DNA from: Setaria digitata
Lineage: Eukaryota; Nematoda; Chromadorea; Rhabditida; Setariidae
Length of the DNA stretch: 64,000 nucleotides
Assembly (NCBI GenBank): GCA_003640385.1
Contig: RCAB01000154.1
Location: 62,001-126,000 of the forward strand
Direction of reading: 5' to 3'
Shown here: piece by piece, positions 26,501 to 37,624 of the stretch
Numbering within the stretch: position 1 is the first letter of the stretch
Layout of the letters: every line of letters begins with the position of its first letter
The notes under the pieces: generated by a model
Database searches by the model: none
Told to the model about the DNA's origin: nothing
The model's input: the letters and a program-made list of their open reading frames with translations, nothing else
Program-made: the position numbers and the translations under genes

Positions 26501-27852
26501 TGTAAATTACAAGCTGATTTCTTGTATTCCTACTATGGTCGAGTTTTCCATGTATTTTAAAAAGTTAGCTAGAACCGAAAACTTTATAACAATTCCATTA
26601 AGTGTAAATCTACTTAAAACAATTATGTGGTTCCATTATATGTCATTGAACAGATTTCATTAATTTAGTGCATTATGTCGGCTGCTTTATGTTCTTTACT
26701 GACTTTTATCCAGTTTCTATCTTAAAACTCCTCATTTTTACAGATAATTTCAACTACACATCACCACTGCTTGATTCATTCTTGCAACGAAAGTCGGATC
26801 CGACGGGTAGCTTCAGCGGCGGCGATCGTGTGGTTGCACGTAGTACACAAGGGCAACAACATATTTCTCTCCGTCATACACAAAGTAGCAAGTAAGCTGC
26901 AAGTCTGAAATTAGAATTATCACTTCTGGTCCCCACATCAAGTTTCGCATCCTATCATTCTGATATCATTTTCGTCATATTCAACCACGATATAACTACT
27001 TTACATCGTTACTTGTTTCTGTTTTTATGTCTAAATTGTTTTTTACTTTTCTGTTGAAACACTTATTTCAGCATTCAGAAAATTAGTGAGTTTTACATTG
27101 TTTTCATCAAAATATAGAATTTTTTCAGCAGCTCCAACAAAAATTCAACACCGTTGCGCAGTGCAACCTCAATACTACAGCAAACATCGCAACCACCGTC
27201 AGTTTCTTCCACTTTACGTACTCGCCCGAAGTGGCCTGCGCCACCGCCACCTGTTGTAGGTTATTCAAACTGTAGCAATAATAGTAATAACTGCACAGCT
27301 AATCAATCCAATCTTTGCAATGATAGTGTAGAGGAAATGTCGTCTAGTTTAGAAAATTTAAGTAATTTTATTAGCAAAAGTCCATCAATTGCATCCAATG
27401 ATTCAATGGCTGAATATGGCTGTACAACCAATATTGAAATCTGCGAAAGTTTTGCCTCCCAACAACAAATGACTCGTTCCTATCAAGAGCCAGGCCGGCC
27501 ATCACGTCCACCGCCACCACGTAGTGTAAGGCGATCCTCAACACCGGATGGAGGATCTCAAACTTCTACCACTGATCTGCTCGAGCATGACAGCTCACAA
27601 GAAGTTGCTAAGGTGTTGCGAAGCCCATCTGGCATACGAAGTTCAGCTGAGATCTACAGTAATGCATCCGTTCCAGTTGCTTGTACAAAAGACAATCGCA
27701 CTGTAGTGCATTTGGATACCGATGTCTGTAATCAGCATATTGGAACATTATCAGGAAATGAAAGTTATAATACATTGCTTAAACCGCCCTTGCCTTATAA
27801 GCCGAAATCAATAATCGAATTAAACAAACCAAACGAGATCACTAAGCTTTAG
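23590..27852 (+). CDS. ARHGAP17/44: RICH/nadrin-type BAR-domain Rho GTPase-activating protein
   Basis: Eleven exons: 23590-23663, 23937-24081, 24211-24386, 24435-24669, 24753-24903, 25168-25295, 25440-25648, 25884-26012, 26087-26223, 26744-26891 and 27129-27852. They total 2256 nt and 751 aa with every phase agreeing. Residues 1 to about 235 form the N-terminal BAR coiled coil (HIEQRNQKIISAVK to ALQKLENILPEIDRK). The RhoGAP domain follows: PNRPVFGCHLEDHLR, the arginine finger in GLFRVSG, LKCYLRELPEPL, and MSVGNLSIVFGPNLI. The C-terminus is Ser/Pro-rich with SH3-ligand stretches (KWPAPPPPVV, RPSRPPPPRS, LLKPPLPYKP). Family role: binds curved membrane and stimulates GTP hydrolysis on Cdc42/Rac at junctions and endocytic sites. 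The intron at 24670 is built around a 42-nt palindrome. The exon 4 start at 24435 uses a weak acceptor (TTATGAAG). Confidence 0.95.
24671..24712. repeat. Perfect 42-nt palindrome next to the 5' splice site
   Basis: The sequence TTAGTTTCCTAAACTTATAT at 24671-24690 is followed by two bases and then its exact reverse complement at 24693-24712. It lies in the 83-nt intron between BAR-domain exons 4 and 5 of the RhoGAP gene. The left arm starts at the second base of the intron, so the GTTAGT donor is nearly all inside the stem. An AT-rich stretch follows up to the acceptor at 24752. In RNA the stem could hide or expose the donor. Confidence 0.9.
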
Positions 27853-29680
27853 TTTAGCTTATTTTTATCATTATTCTGTCCGCAGTTTCAATATGCATGA
27901 TTAGGATGACAAGTAATCTTTCGTGGATATCATCCTGGAATTAAAAAGTATTGGACCTATTTTCTTCTCTTTTTTATTTGATACTATTTACTTGTTTTGA
28001 AGCTCATGTAGTTGATATCCGGTGTGTTTCCATCCGAGCAGTCACGGTTTAGAAACAGTTTTCCTTTATCTTTTTGTTACGTGGTTCACTATTTTTTTTT
28101 TTTTTTTTTACACTAAGACTATTTTTGTTTACAAGGTTGACTTGTTGCAAATTTATAAGTAATTTGTTTCACATTAGTTTATATTAATTCCCAAGATTTG
28201 CAATTTCAGGTTAGAATTTTTTTCTTCATTTTCCTTTTTTTTTTTTTTTTTTTTTTGCAGGATTTCCTTGAATTAATTCAAGCTTACTTATTCTTTCAAA
28301 CTTTTTAATTTTCTGTGCAGAAGTTATGCATTGATTTCACAGCCTCAGATATGCAATGGTAGTGTTATATTATACAGTTTTCTTCAGAAGCAGAAATAGT
28401 AAGTACCATATAATGACAGGTATGATAGTTGTTTGTTTACTGCTGATTAAATGAATAAGAAGGAATGTTTTTATAATTTTCATTCTTTTGCAGAGATTGT
28501 CACTGTTGAGATGCACAGTTACTTTACTTCATTAAAATCCTATGAATTGTTCTCATTGATCCTGATTTGAAACCATTCCACAGTACCGTTCATTACTGAT
28601 TTTAACACAAAAATTTAACGTTAACGGGATTTTAAGATGTTTCCTGTTTAAAATTAGTGGTATTGTGAACAGTTCGATTCCTGCTGTTTAGAGAAATCTT
28701 CCATGAAACGTTAAAACTTCTGCAGGTGCTGTATTCTGTACTGACATCCTTCCATCTTGTTTTCAACATTTTAAATGTAGAAATTCCCGTGGTAAATGAT
28801 ATATTTCTTCGGGAATCCACTTCTGATAACACTATGTTTTATGATTCGAAGATATGCTAGAAGTTGAGGGAATGCTTTCTCAATTTCATTTTTCCATTCC
28901 GTAAATAATGATGTTTGTTCGGATGACGTGTATTACATTTTCTAGCTTATGGTAAAATTTGAAAGTCCTTTCCATCCTCGAGATGTTTGATCGATCTATT
29001 GTTTTCAACTGCGAATTTTTATTGCTTGTATGTACATCTGCATAACCTCTTATATCTTTGCGTAATGTCCACCGATTTCTTGTACTTTTCGTTTGGTATT
29101 TGCTAATCCACCACCACTGTCCCCTGAAATGTTAATTCCCCTGGTAGCTTTTATTGATTCAGTTCTTCCCCAATATTGAATTATTCAGCTGCTTATAGTT
29201 TGCGAAAACACTGAAGCTGAAGTTTCAAGTGCTGATTCCATATTCGTCGAGCTAACATCTCCTGAGTTGAGATGTATGTTCCCAGGAAGACCAAGTCAAA
29301 CTGATGCCTGAAAATCTCAGCCTGCCTTTGGGAAAGGAAGAACTCAACACAAAGCACTCTGCCTTGTTACCATTACTTCACAAATTGAAACTATATCTCA
29401 TAAAAAGATGAACATAATTCATGGGATGAAAATTGCTTTATTAAAACTCCAGGAAGGAAGGAAAAGTAGATTGTGAATAAAGGTAGATTTTCCCTATGAT
29501 TTGACAATCACAAAGTGAATTGGAGACGTGTAAAACCATGCAAGATTAGTATCTCATGCTGAAGATTGACACAAATCGATATTCAAAACAATTTTTTTAA
29601 CTAGTTTATGTATAAGATGAAATATAAACAATTGAGTCCATATTGCACGACTAAAAAGAAGGACGGAGAAAATCTGAACA
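27853..29680. other. Convergent 3' intergenic region
   Basis: About 1.8 kb between the 3' ends of the RhoGAP gene (plus) and rme-4 (minus), presumably holding both 3' UTRs. It has long T runs (28090-28109, 28237-28256). On the plus strand around 29107-29176 and 29201-29314 there are coding-like phrases (NPPPLSPEM; SADSIFVELTSPELRCMF) that resemble a Pro/Ser-rich tail. They could be an alternative 3' exon of the RhoGAP gene, but no clear acceptor supports the first. Confidence 0.45.
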
Positions 29681-32600
29681 TCAGTCAAAACGTTGCCAAC
29701 GATCTCTAGGAGCAGTGACATTAGCAGGGCTTGGTGGTGAGGAGTTGGTTGGTGGTAGAGGTGCAAATGGATCGAAATTTAGAAACTGCAGTGAAAGGTG
29801 ATGTGAAGGATTATCTACAAGTTTTGTTGAACTTGAATTCACCGCTTTCCCAACCGAAGTACATGGTGGTTGTAGTGACTTTTCAGTAGCACCTTTGTGA
29901 TCGAATGTTGATGGTAGTGAACTGTCGCTAAAATCGATCAGGTCTGTTGTCTCTTCAGTTAGTAATGATGTCGTATTCTAAAAAAAAAAAAAAAATAAAC
30001 ACAATCTCGTTGTATGAGAAGTTAACTTTTGTTTTTTTTCTTTTCTAGGTTAACTTTTGTCCCCGTGCTGCAATCAGTGGTGGCCACCAAGCAAGGAAGC
30101 AGTTTTTAAGAAATAAAGTCCTCCGTTAAAATGGTGTGCGATATTACAGCAAAGAAAGACAATACTTCTAAAGAAAAAATTTCCTTATGGTCTCTACCAA
30201 TTCTCTACATCAGTTGCCCAGATTTCTTTGGATCTGAAGCGCATTAAAACCACACCTCACCATCAGGTTCCACCTTATCTCCAGTCATCCACTGCTGTGT
30301 ATCAAACGAAATCGTCCCATCTTCATCAAAAGGATGTGACTTTTTGGAAGAAATGCGTCGAATTTCTTTTGGAGTCAAACGACCTAGGCGCTCTTTTATC
30401 TGAAAATTTCAAGTTGAACTATCTGAAATGCCATTAAGCCCTTCCACACGGAATCGTTATTCTAGACAGGAACGAATTCCAAACAAAAGTCTTGATACAG
30501 AAAAACCGAAAGCAAATTACTTCAGCAGTAGACTTACCGCAATGGAATGAACTTTATCTTTTAATAAACCAATTACATCATTTGCGTTTTCTCGAACCTA
30601 AATGCAAACTTCATGAAAAGCAATAAAAACAAAAGGTTTGTACTTCACACAATATGCAATGGATAGCTTGCAGTTAAAGATTCCTCAGAAATGTTCAGTG
30701 CAAGTTAAAAATGATTTGGAGAGAATTAAGGGACAGACATCGACCTGGCCTATAAATTGAAGGGTTCAATTTTCAAAATTGTTCAGCATCGTAGGGAAGA
30801 AGCAAAAATTAGGAAAGGTTTGTGGACATTACGTAAGGATGCTAACACGAACAATTCACAACAGTCATTTATAGAAACTTTCTTTTTCATTCATGAAATG
30901 CAAAAGTCGGACACAAATATACCACTATCACAGACACAGAACCACAATAGTAGTTATGAAAATCTTACAGACGTTACTGCATTCTGAAATATTTCTGGAT
31001 GATTCTGTAATAATTCCTGGATTTTCAACCCAATCAGCAGCAAAACAACGAAATGCAATTTGGGAACAAGAAATGATTTAATGGTAAGAACCATGCTATT
31101 TTCCCAGAATACAAAATTTTCGCATACCAAATGTGTCTTCGATGATTTCATTTCATTAACACGGATCTCTTTTTCAAACTCATCATCAATTGGTGTTCCA
31201 GAATTCAGTGCGACAATCCTTTCGTCGATGAACTGGAAAAAAATCAAGGCGTAAAAATGATCAAGGTCAAGCATATTATTGAGCTGCTTAAATCACTTTT
31301 ACCCGTTCAAGGTACTGCACACCATCTTGCCCAAGTAGAGATCGCAAATAAGCCTGTAGACTTGATTTCTGATTCTGGATAAATTTTTGGCGATCCCATG
31401 AAAAACAATACGATGAACATGATAAGCCTTTTTGATAACCACCGAAAAGAAAAACGTTTGTTCTAAAATGTGAATCGTCAACAGATAAAAAATAGTCATA
31501 TAGAGCTTCCAAACAGAAGAATAAGATTCTAACGAACGCCCTTCATCCGTGAAGTGCTACAGTGTTTAAAACCTTATTCATTTTCAACAAACATTGTATT
31601 GAGAAAATTGACCTGAGGAAAGAACGAGCTAATCCATCAGAAAAAAACATGTTAGATGATGAATGTAAATGATGTCGAAGGATGTTCAATGCTTCAACCG
31701 GTAAATCTAGTATATCATTATGAGTACATTGTAGTGTACGTTCTTCCAAATCAATAATCATCACATCGCCAAGCTCAAGTTGTTTTACTGACTAAATTAA
31801 AATGTGTAGCGACTAAACTAAAATTATACAATATAAACCATATATTCTTTGTAAGAAAGACTAGATCTTTAACGACTATTATGAACCTAAAATTTATTTT
31901 CCATTTCCTTAAAATAATGAAAACCATTCATATATAATATATCTCTCATAGCAATTTTAATGTGAATTAAGAAAAAAAAAAAACATACCTGTAAAATTTT
32001 CTTTGGTACGCCTATAAGATATGGCATTGGAGCCCTGAAACTCAAGAAAAAATACATTACGGTCGGTAAAATTATCTGCATACACCCTCCTACATATTCA
32101 GTTTAAACATGACACAGATGTGGACTGAGTCAAATCGACACAAAGACAACTCTATTTAAGGAAATTCAGTGTAAAGGAAAAATATAATCTCAAATCCTCG
32201 GCTAAAGAGTAAAGTAATAACGAAAGCTCAACCACAGGATGGATTAGTACTTCGTTTGGAATGACTTATATGTATCTCATAGTTATGCCAGTCTTACCTG
32301 TAATCATCGTATTGCAAAAGTGCTGCACTGACAAATGAACTAGTAATTCTAAAGAACAAGACAATCAGACGGTATCCAGGATTCCTAAGAAGGGATAAAA
32401 AGAATTTAAACAAATCAAAAAGATTCAAGAATACGAACAATAAACTTACATAAGCATATCAGTTAAACCAGCCGGAAGCACAGGAATGAAAAGATTTTGC
32501 CAGTGCATGGGATAAAGTAAAGCGGCAGCAGCAAATGTACATGATGAAAGTTGACTTAATTTAGGACTCGTAAATAAAATTCGCCGTTCCTTTAATAAGC

Positions 32601-34636
32601 TGCAAAATTAGAGAATATCGATTTCAAAAAAGTTTTCAAAGCTCCGTAGTTTTTTTTAAGCAAACAAAAGCAAAAATCAACGCCAAAATTAGGAAACAAG
32701 CTTACCTAGCGTACAATGCGATCATTTGTTTTTCCGAAACGGCATTGTAAAATTCTAGCATGAATTTATCCTCTTTCAAAGTAGGTAATCTATCACTATA
32801 TGGCACGGTGATTTGGAATTTCTGTAATAAGAAAAAGAGATGAAAAATTGGCTCTAGTATCGTTACAGAGAGTTTAAAATTTCTAGAAAAAACGTTGGAA
32901 AAAAAAAAAAAAAATAAAAGCTTTTCCAAACCTTCTTCACCTCGTGTTATCAGCTTTTAAAAACATTTGAAATTAGAGAATTTTTGGTTATCTTAAAATT
33001 TTCACGTTAGCATACAAATGAAGCGCAGAGATAGGAGAATTAATAAATTGGAAAATTAAAAAACGAACATTTACACCACGACTAGATTCGATAATCAAAC
33101 TCTCGCCAGGATTGGGAATAGATGTGTGATAGGCACATGTCAGGAAGGATTCCAACTCATTTGCCTTGAAAAAATTTTGATTTTTGAGTATGAAATACTA
33201 GAATTTTCAAATATTACTAGAAATACTGTCCAACCTTGAAACCAAAACTAATAAGAATGGTTTCTTACCAACTCATAAATGAGATGAAAATATAAAATGA
33301 AAAGAATCTTTATGTACCGGTCTGTTGTTCATCACCGCTGATATATGATTAAGAATTTTGTAGAAAACATTGACCCACGGAAGACCACTGCAACAATTTT
33401 AATTACACACTAGCCAGAACTAGAATAACTGAAAATAAATTCAAATTTCCGGAAGTACTAGGCTTTCTGAATATCTTTTCTATAAAAACTGGTCAAGCCA
33501 CTGGGCCTAATTTTTGGTCTTCAAAGTTAAGAAGTCACGAGGCGGTCTAGCTGAATCATTATCGCAATGATTCCACATAAAGAATTAGTTTTATCATAAT
33601 TTTTGACAGGAAAGAAGAAATTCAGTAGTCAAAAGCGGCTCTCAAAAGAATCTGAAAATTTATCAATATTCTTAAAATGGGCTAAAACGAAGTTCTGAAT
33701 AAAACAGCGAAAAGCTGGCATGTTACCTTCTGTTGAGCACGGGTTTAGTTGACATTTAAAACAAAATATCGAAAAATTAGAAAGGTTTTATGGAAACCTG
33801 AGGATACAAATACATGTATTATTGTGAGGCGTGTGTCGGCAAAAAGCATAAGTGTATTGCGATTTTTCGTCAGTCAGCACGAACGAAAACAGTTGTACCG
33901 CTTCCATATCACGACTGCAAAAGTCACTTTTTTATTTCCTTGAACTCACTGTCTAGCAATATATTTCGAAAGATCAAAGTAACTTCGAATAATTGTCTTG
34001 GAAGTTTTGTCTTTTCACGCCTAATTTAACAGTACTAGTTTTTTCACTACACTGTTCAGCTATGAGTACATTTACAGGATGAGATTTACTTTTTTCATAC
34101 AATTAGGCAAGGCTTCTGTAGCAGAAAGCCACAATCAAAAAACAGTACATTTATTTCATATTTGGAATCTGAGAATTGACGATATTGATGAATCAAACTC
34201 TTCCAAATCTAAAGTAACAGTAAAAAATCCTACTGCGAAGAAAAACTACATTAAACAAGAAAATGAAAATTTTTCGCAAAAAACTGACTCGTCGACGCCG
34301 CATGGAAAGCTAAACTGCGCTACAGATTTCAGTGTTTGTTCATGATTAAAGTCGTCGGGATATTTCTGAAGGATGACAGCTGTTTCACCATCGAGCGCTG
34401 CGCCAACTTCACAGAACACGTCGAATAAAGTTATCACGTCCTTCCTACAAGTTCCATTACGAAACTTAAGCAGTCAAAAAACAAAAAAAAATTAATCAAG
34501 AGTTAAAAAAAACTTTTTCAAGGAATGCTGTCTACTGAATGTGACAAAAAAAGATTTCAGTTATAGAAATCAGCCTTTCCAACTGAAATCTCCAGCGGAA
34601 AGACCTTAAATAAAAAAATTACCGATTCCTCGACAT
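29681..34636 (-). CDS. rme-4: DENND1/connecdenn DENN-domain Rab GEF (RME-4)
   Basis: Sixteen exons: 34636-34623, 34444-34289, 33914-33798, 33387-33318, 33164-33075, 32821-32706, 32599-32450, 32384-32298, 32034-31989, 31791-31613, 31462-31303, 31232-31128, 31016-30969, 30597-30538, 30399-30256 and 29977-29681. All phases agree: 612 aa, or 583 aa without the 87-nt exon at 32298-32384. The order matches the DENN module: uDENN (ITLFDVFCEV, FVLTDEKSQYTYAFCR), the central domain (LLKERRILFTSPKLSQLSS, LLYPMHWQNLFIPVLP, APMPYLIGV) and dDENN (DGVQYLERFIDERIVALNSG). The tail has LLTEETTDLIDFSD and NFDPFAPLPP, fitting clathrin and AP-2 binding. Family role: exchange factor for Rab35, linking coated vesicles to endosomal recycling. 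The 14-nt first exon (MSRNR) was placed by phase and by likeness to vertebrate DENND1 starts. Confidence 0.96.
32298..32384 (-). other. Putative cassette exon inside the rme-4 DENN core
   Basis: An 87-nt minus-strand exon-like segment with a TTCTTAG acceptor and a GTAAGA donor, phase 2 on both sides. Including it inserts 29 residues (starting NPGYRLIVLFFR, ending QYDDYR) between VLPAGLTDML and APMPYLIGV. Skipping it joins the flanking exons in frame and restores the spacing seen in vertebrate DENND1, where about the same number of residues separates IPVLP from APMPYLIG. It therefore looks like an optional exon that would change the DENN core. Confidence 0.65.
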
Positions 34637-34650
34637 GCTTCATCGAAATA

Positions 34651-34653
34651 CTA
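34651..34653 (-). promoter_or_regulatory. Likely trans-splice acceptor for rme-4
   Basis: On the minus strand TTTGTGTAG lies 15 nt upstream of the rme-4 ATG, with no identifiable upstream coding exon. The stop codon of the next upstream gene on the same strand is only about 145 nt further upstream. This spacing fits a nematode operon resolved by SL2-type trans-splicing (inference). Confidence 0.5.
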
Positions 34654-34795
34654 CACAAACAATGAAAAATAACATTTTACACATCCGCACAAAAAGTAAA
34701 GCACTCACAGCCGTTTACGCCAAAAGACCTTGCCTAAAATGTGGAAGCTTATCCTAAACAAATAAAGATCATAGCCAGTGCCGAAATAAATTATT

Positions 34796-35427
34796 TTATC
34801 GGAAGAGTGTATAATACACTCGATATATAGCAAAAAAAACATATAGTGAAACAATTTTCTTAGCAAATAATTGAATGGACGATTGAAACAAGAAACTTCC
34901 CAAGGCTGAAAAAATTAAAAACTGCATACTTTTATCCATTAAACCAACGATGCTGACAAGATGTTTTCTCAACAACGGTAAAGTACTTTGAAGCACGAAG
35001 GATAAATCCATTTCTTCAGCAGCCCATTTCACATTTGTGTGAATCGGATTTTATGAAGCTGCTGAAATATATACCTGACAAAGTAAAAATAACACACACC
35101 AATTTGGAAACTGACTTCCCGACTTCTGATAGCAGTGTACAAAAACATACCTAAAACATTGTCGACATAGAGCGTGCACTTTGTTTATGCAAATGGCTAC
35201 TTGAATGTCGAAATTCTTCATGTACTTTTTATGCATGAATTTAGAAATAAAATGTTTTTGTTCTCCATATGAGATTTAGTTATCTCATTATAGAGAATAA
35301 AAACGAAAATAATGACAGACTCATAAAATAAATGTGAGATTTTTAAGTAACGTTTACTTTGATACCGTGCGTTAAGCATTTGAAACTGATCGAGATAATG
35401 AAAATAAAATTCTGGTAATGCCATCAT
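34796..35427 (-). CDS. Small gene of unknown function upstream of rme-4
   Basis: I do not recognise this protein. Exons on the minus strand: 35427-35358 (MMALPEFYFHYLDQFQMLNA), 35262-35151 (FDIQVAICINKVHALCRQCF), about 35032-34930 (KWAAEEMDLSFVLQSTLPLL) and 34905-34796 (LGSFLFQSSIQLFAKKIVSL, then stop). The start follows a TTTTTCTACTAG site by 3 nt, as expected for a trans-spliced leader. Joins 1-2 and 3-4 agree in phase with good donors. Join 2-3 does not: all frames from the TTTCAG at about 35060 hit stops, so a small exon or an indel is missing. The product would be a largely helical protein of about 130 aa with no signal peptide. It may share an operon with rme-4. Confidence 0.45.
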
Positions 35428-37624
35428 TAACTAGTAGAAAAATACGAAATCAACTTAGAAAAAAACAAACATGGCAGGAAAATCCTGGAAAATTATAAAT
35501 CAGCACTAAGTGTACTAATACCAAACAAACTAATTGATATAAATTTTTAAATCAAACGGAAACTCTAAAATTTATGAGGAATTAAATATCACAGCATGTA
35601 CAGTGTGGTAAGCACTTTGAGAAGTGATAACAAAGAGGAAAGTTTTTTTTTTGCTTTTCAATGACGAAATAAACATAAATTAAACGACCTTACAAACTGC
35701 AGTTTGAGAGACGATTTGATAATTACAGTTAAGCAACACATATCTTCCAATAACAAAAAACAAGGTTATACAATATGTTGCGGATTGAGCGTGAACGAAA
35801 TTTGTCTAAACTTCTCAACAAAAAAATGTTCACTCGAAGAAAACCCTTACCTCGACCAATGACAGAACCAAACTATAACTCTGCACACCTTTCACTCAAC
35901 TCAGAATCAGGGTTTTTATTCACCACTACCTTTAACGAGGTAGTAATGAACTGTTCAAGTAACCCACAATCAATTAATGATACTCCAAAGACACAATAAG
36001 AAAATATTGTACCACAAACTGTCAACTACACCATCATGTATTTGCTCAGAATTAACTGCATTTGCAAGGATTTCGCCAAAATTTAATTAAAGCAATCAAA
36101 AAAATGGCAGGATGTTTGGAAGAAATAGGTTTTGGGTGAGTCGATTATTGTATGCTTCTCTAAAGTTTAAACTGTTGATCTGCTTCAGCATATTCTCAAA
36201 CGACTTAGGCTTTCTATTAATATCATTTGATTTTGTCGGAAAATTCCTAAAACTTTAAAATTTCACCGAAAATTCAAACTTACAGATGATTATTTTTTTT
36301 AAAGTTTACAATAAAGAGCAAACCAAAAAAGTGAAGGATTTGAACATGACGTCGGAGCAAAAATGCACACACACACATGCATCTGTATATAGACAAAGTG
36401 ATACGAAGTTACAGAAAACGTTCACGTGGAATGTTAAATTTCGTTGTGGTATCATGTAATTAATACAAATATGAACTGTAGAATTTGGCAAAATGTGATG
36501 CACATCCAATCATCAATTCAAAAGAACTATAATTAATCTAAAGAAGATACCACATATTGATCGAAAAAACAATCGTGGTTTGCAACATAATATAATGTAG
36601 AAAACGCATTATTTACTGAATTAGTACCAGGGACCATTCCAATGAAATCAATAAATAATGTTATGTTTCGATATTATTTATTAGAATAACGGCAATATAC
36701 GTAAAACACATCAGTGCTCTGCCAAAAATTCATTTCTTATGATAGGATTTCTGTAATAATTTCTCTTATGTCTGAAGTCTAAATTTGCATCACATCGTCA
36801 AGCTTCCATTATAATAACTAAAAAATTCTTACCCTAATTTGTAAAATAACTCAAAGAAATACCGAAAAAAAAGATTTTTCAACTGATAAAAAAGGTAACA
36901 TATACAACGCTACGCATAACTGCTTTGGATCTACACTTCTTAACAATTAATCACTCCAAAGTACTTTCACCTTTCCAGTGAAAAGTAGGACATATCTCGA
37001 GATTTCAAGCAAAAAAAGTTAGACAGAAAGACAGCAGAAAATCTTCGAAATTGCGCTGCCCACATTAAAATAATATAATGAACTGTGTTAATGGATGAAC
37101 TAAATTATGGGGTAACTTGACGACGAGGTTATTCGCAAGCCATGAATACTTCTGTACACTATAATTTTATGATTTTTTTTTTGCTTTATACATCAGTAAT
37201 TGTTTGCTGCACACCCAGAAATGACCCGTGATTTACTCTGAAAAAATGTTAAATATAATTAAAATGCAAAGGTTTCCGGATACTTCATTAACGGAATGGA
37301 CAAATGAAAGTGGCTAAAATATCATAAATCACTTCCTTAGATTTCAAATGAATATCTGTTTGTTGAAAGGAACTATATACGAAGTTATACACAACGGTCT
37401 CTCAATTAAAGACTGTAACATCTTCTAGCAGGATCCCTTATCAATCCATTTACAACTTACTCTCAAATTTTAAAGAGAACTGAATCACTATAATCCCTGG
37501 TCTACCGCAATATAGCAATCAATAGTAAGAACCTCCCAAAATACAACTGCAAGCTAAAAAATCAAACTATAATAAGCAAACAAATAAGCATTTGACATTT
37601 ATTAGTTTGGAAGAAAATGTACCT
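35428..37624. other. Intergenic, no supported gene
   Basis: About 2.2 kb between the kin-20 stop codon and the small gene's start, both on the minus strand. It should hold the kin-20 3' UTR and a promoter. A 74-codon plus-strand frame (35775-35999) and a 67-codon minus frame (36306-36509, low complexity, antisense to an ACAC run) have no support. Confidence 0.5.

Noticed and set aside
28671..28692. tRNA B-box-like GTTCGATTCC
   Set aside because: No matching A-box or cloverleaf could be drawn around it.
36306..36509. 67-codon minus-strand frame with many Cys and Val
   Set aside because: Part of it is the translation of a short ACACAC run, and there is no splice or domain support.
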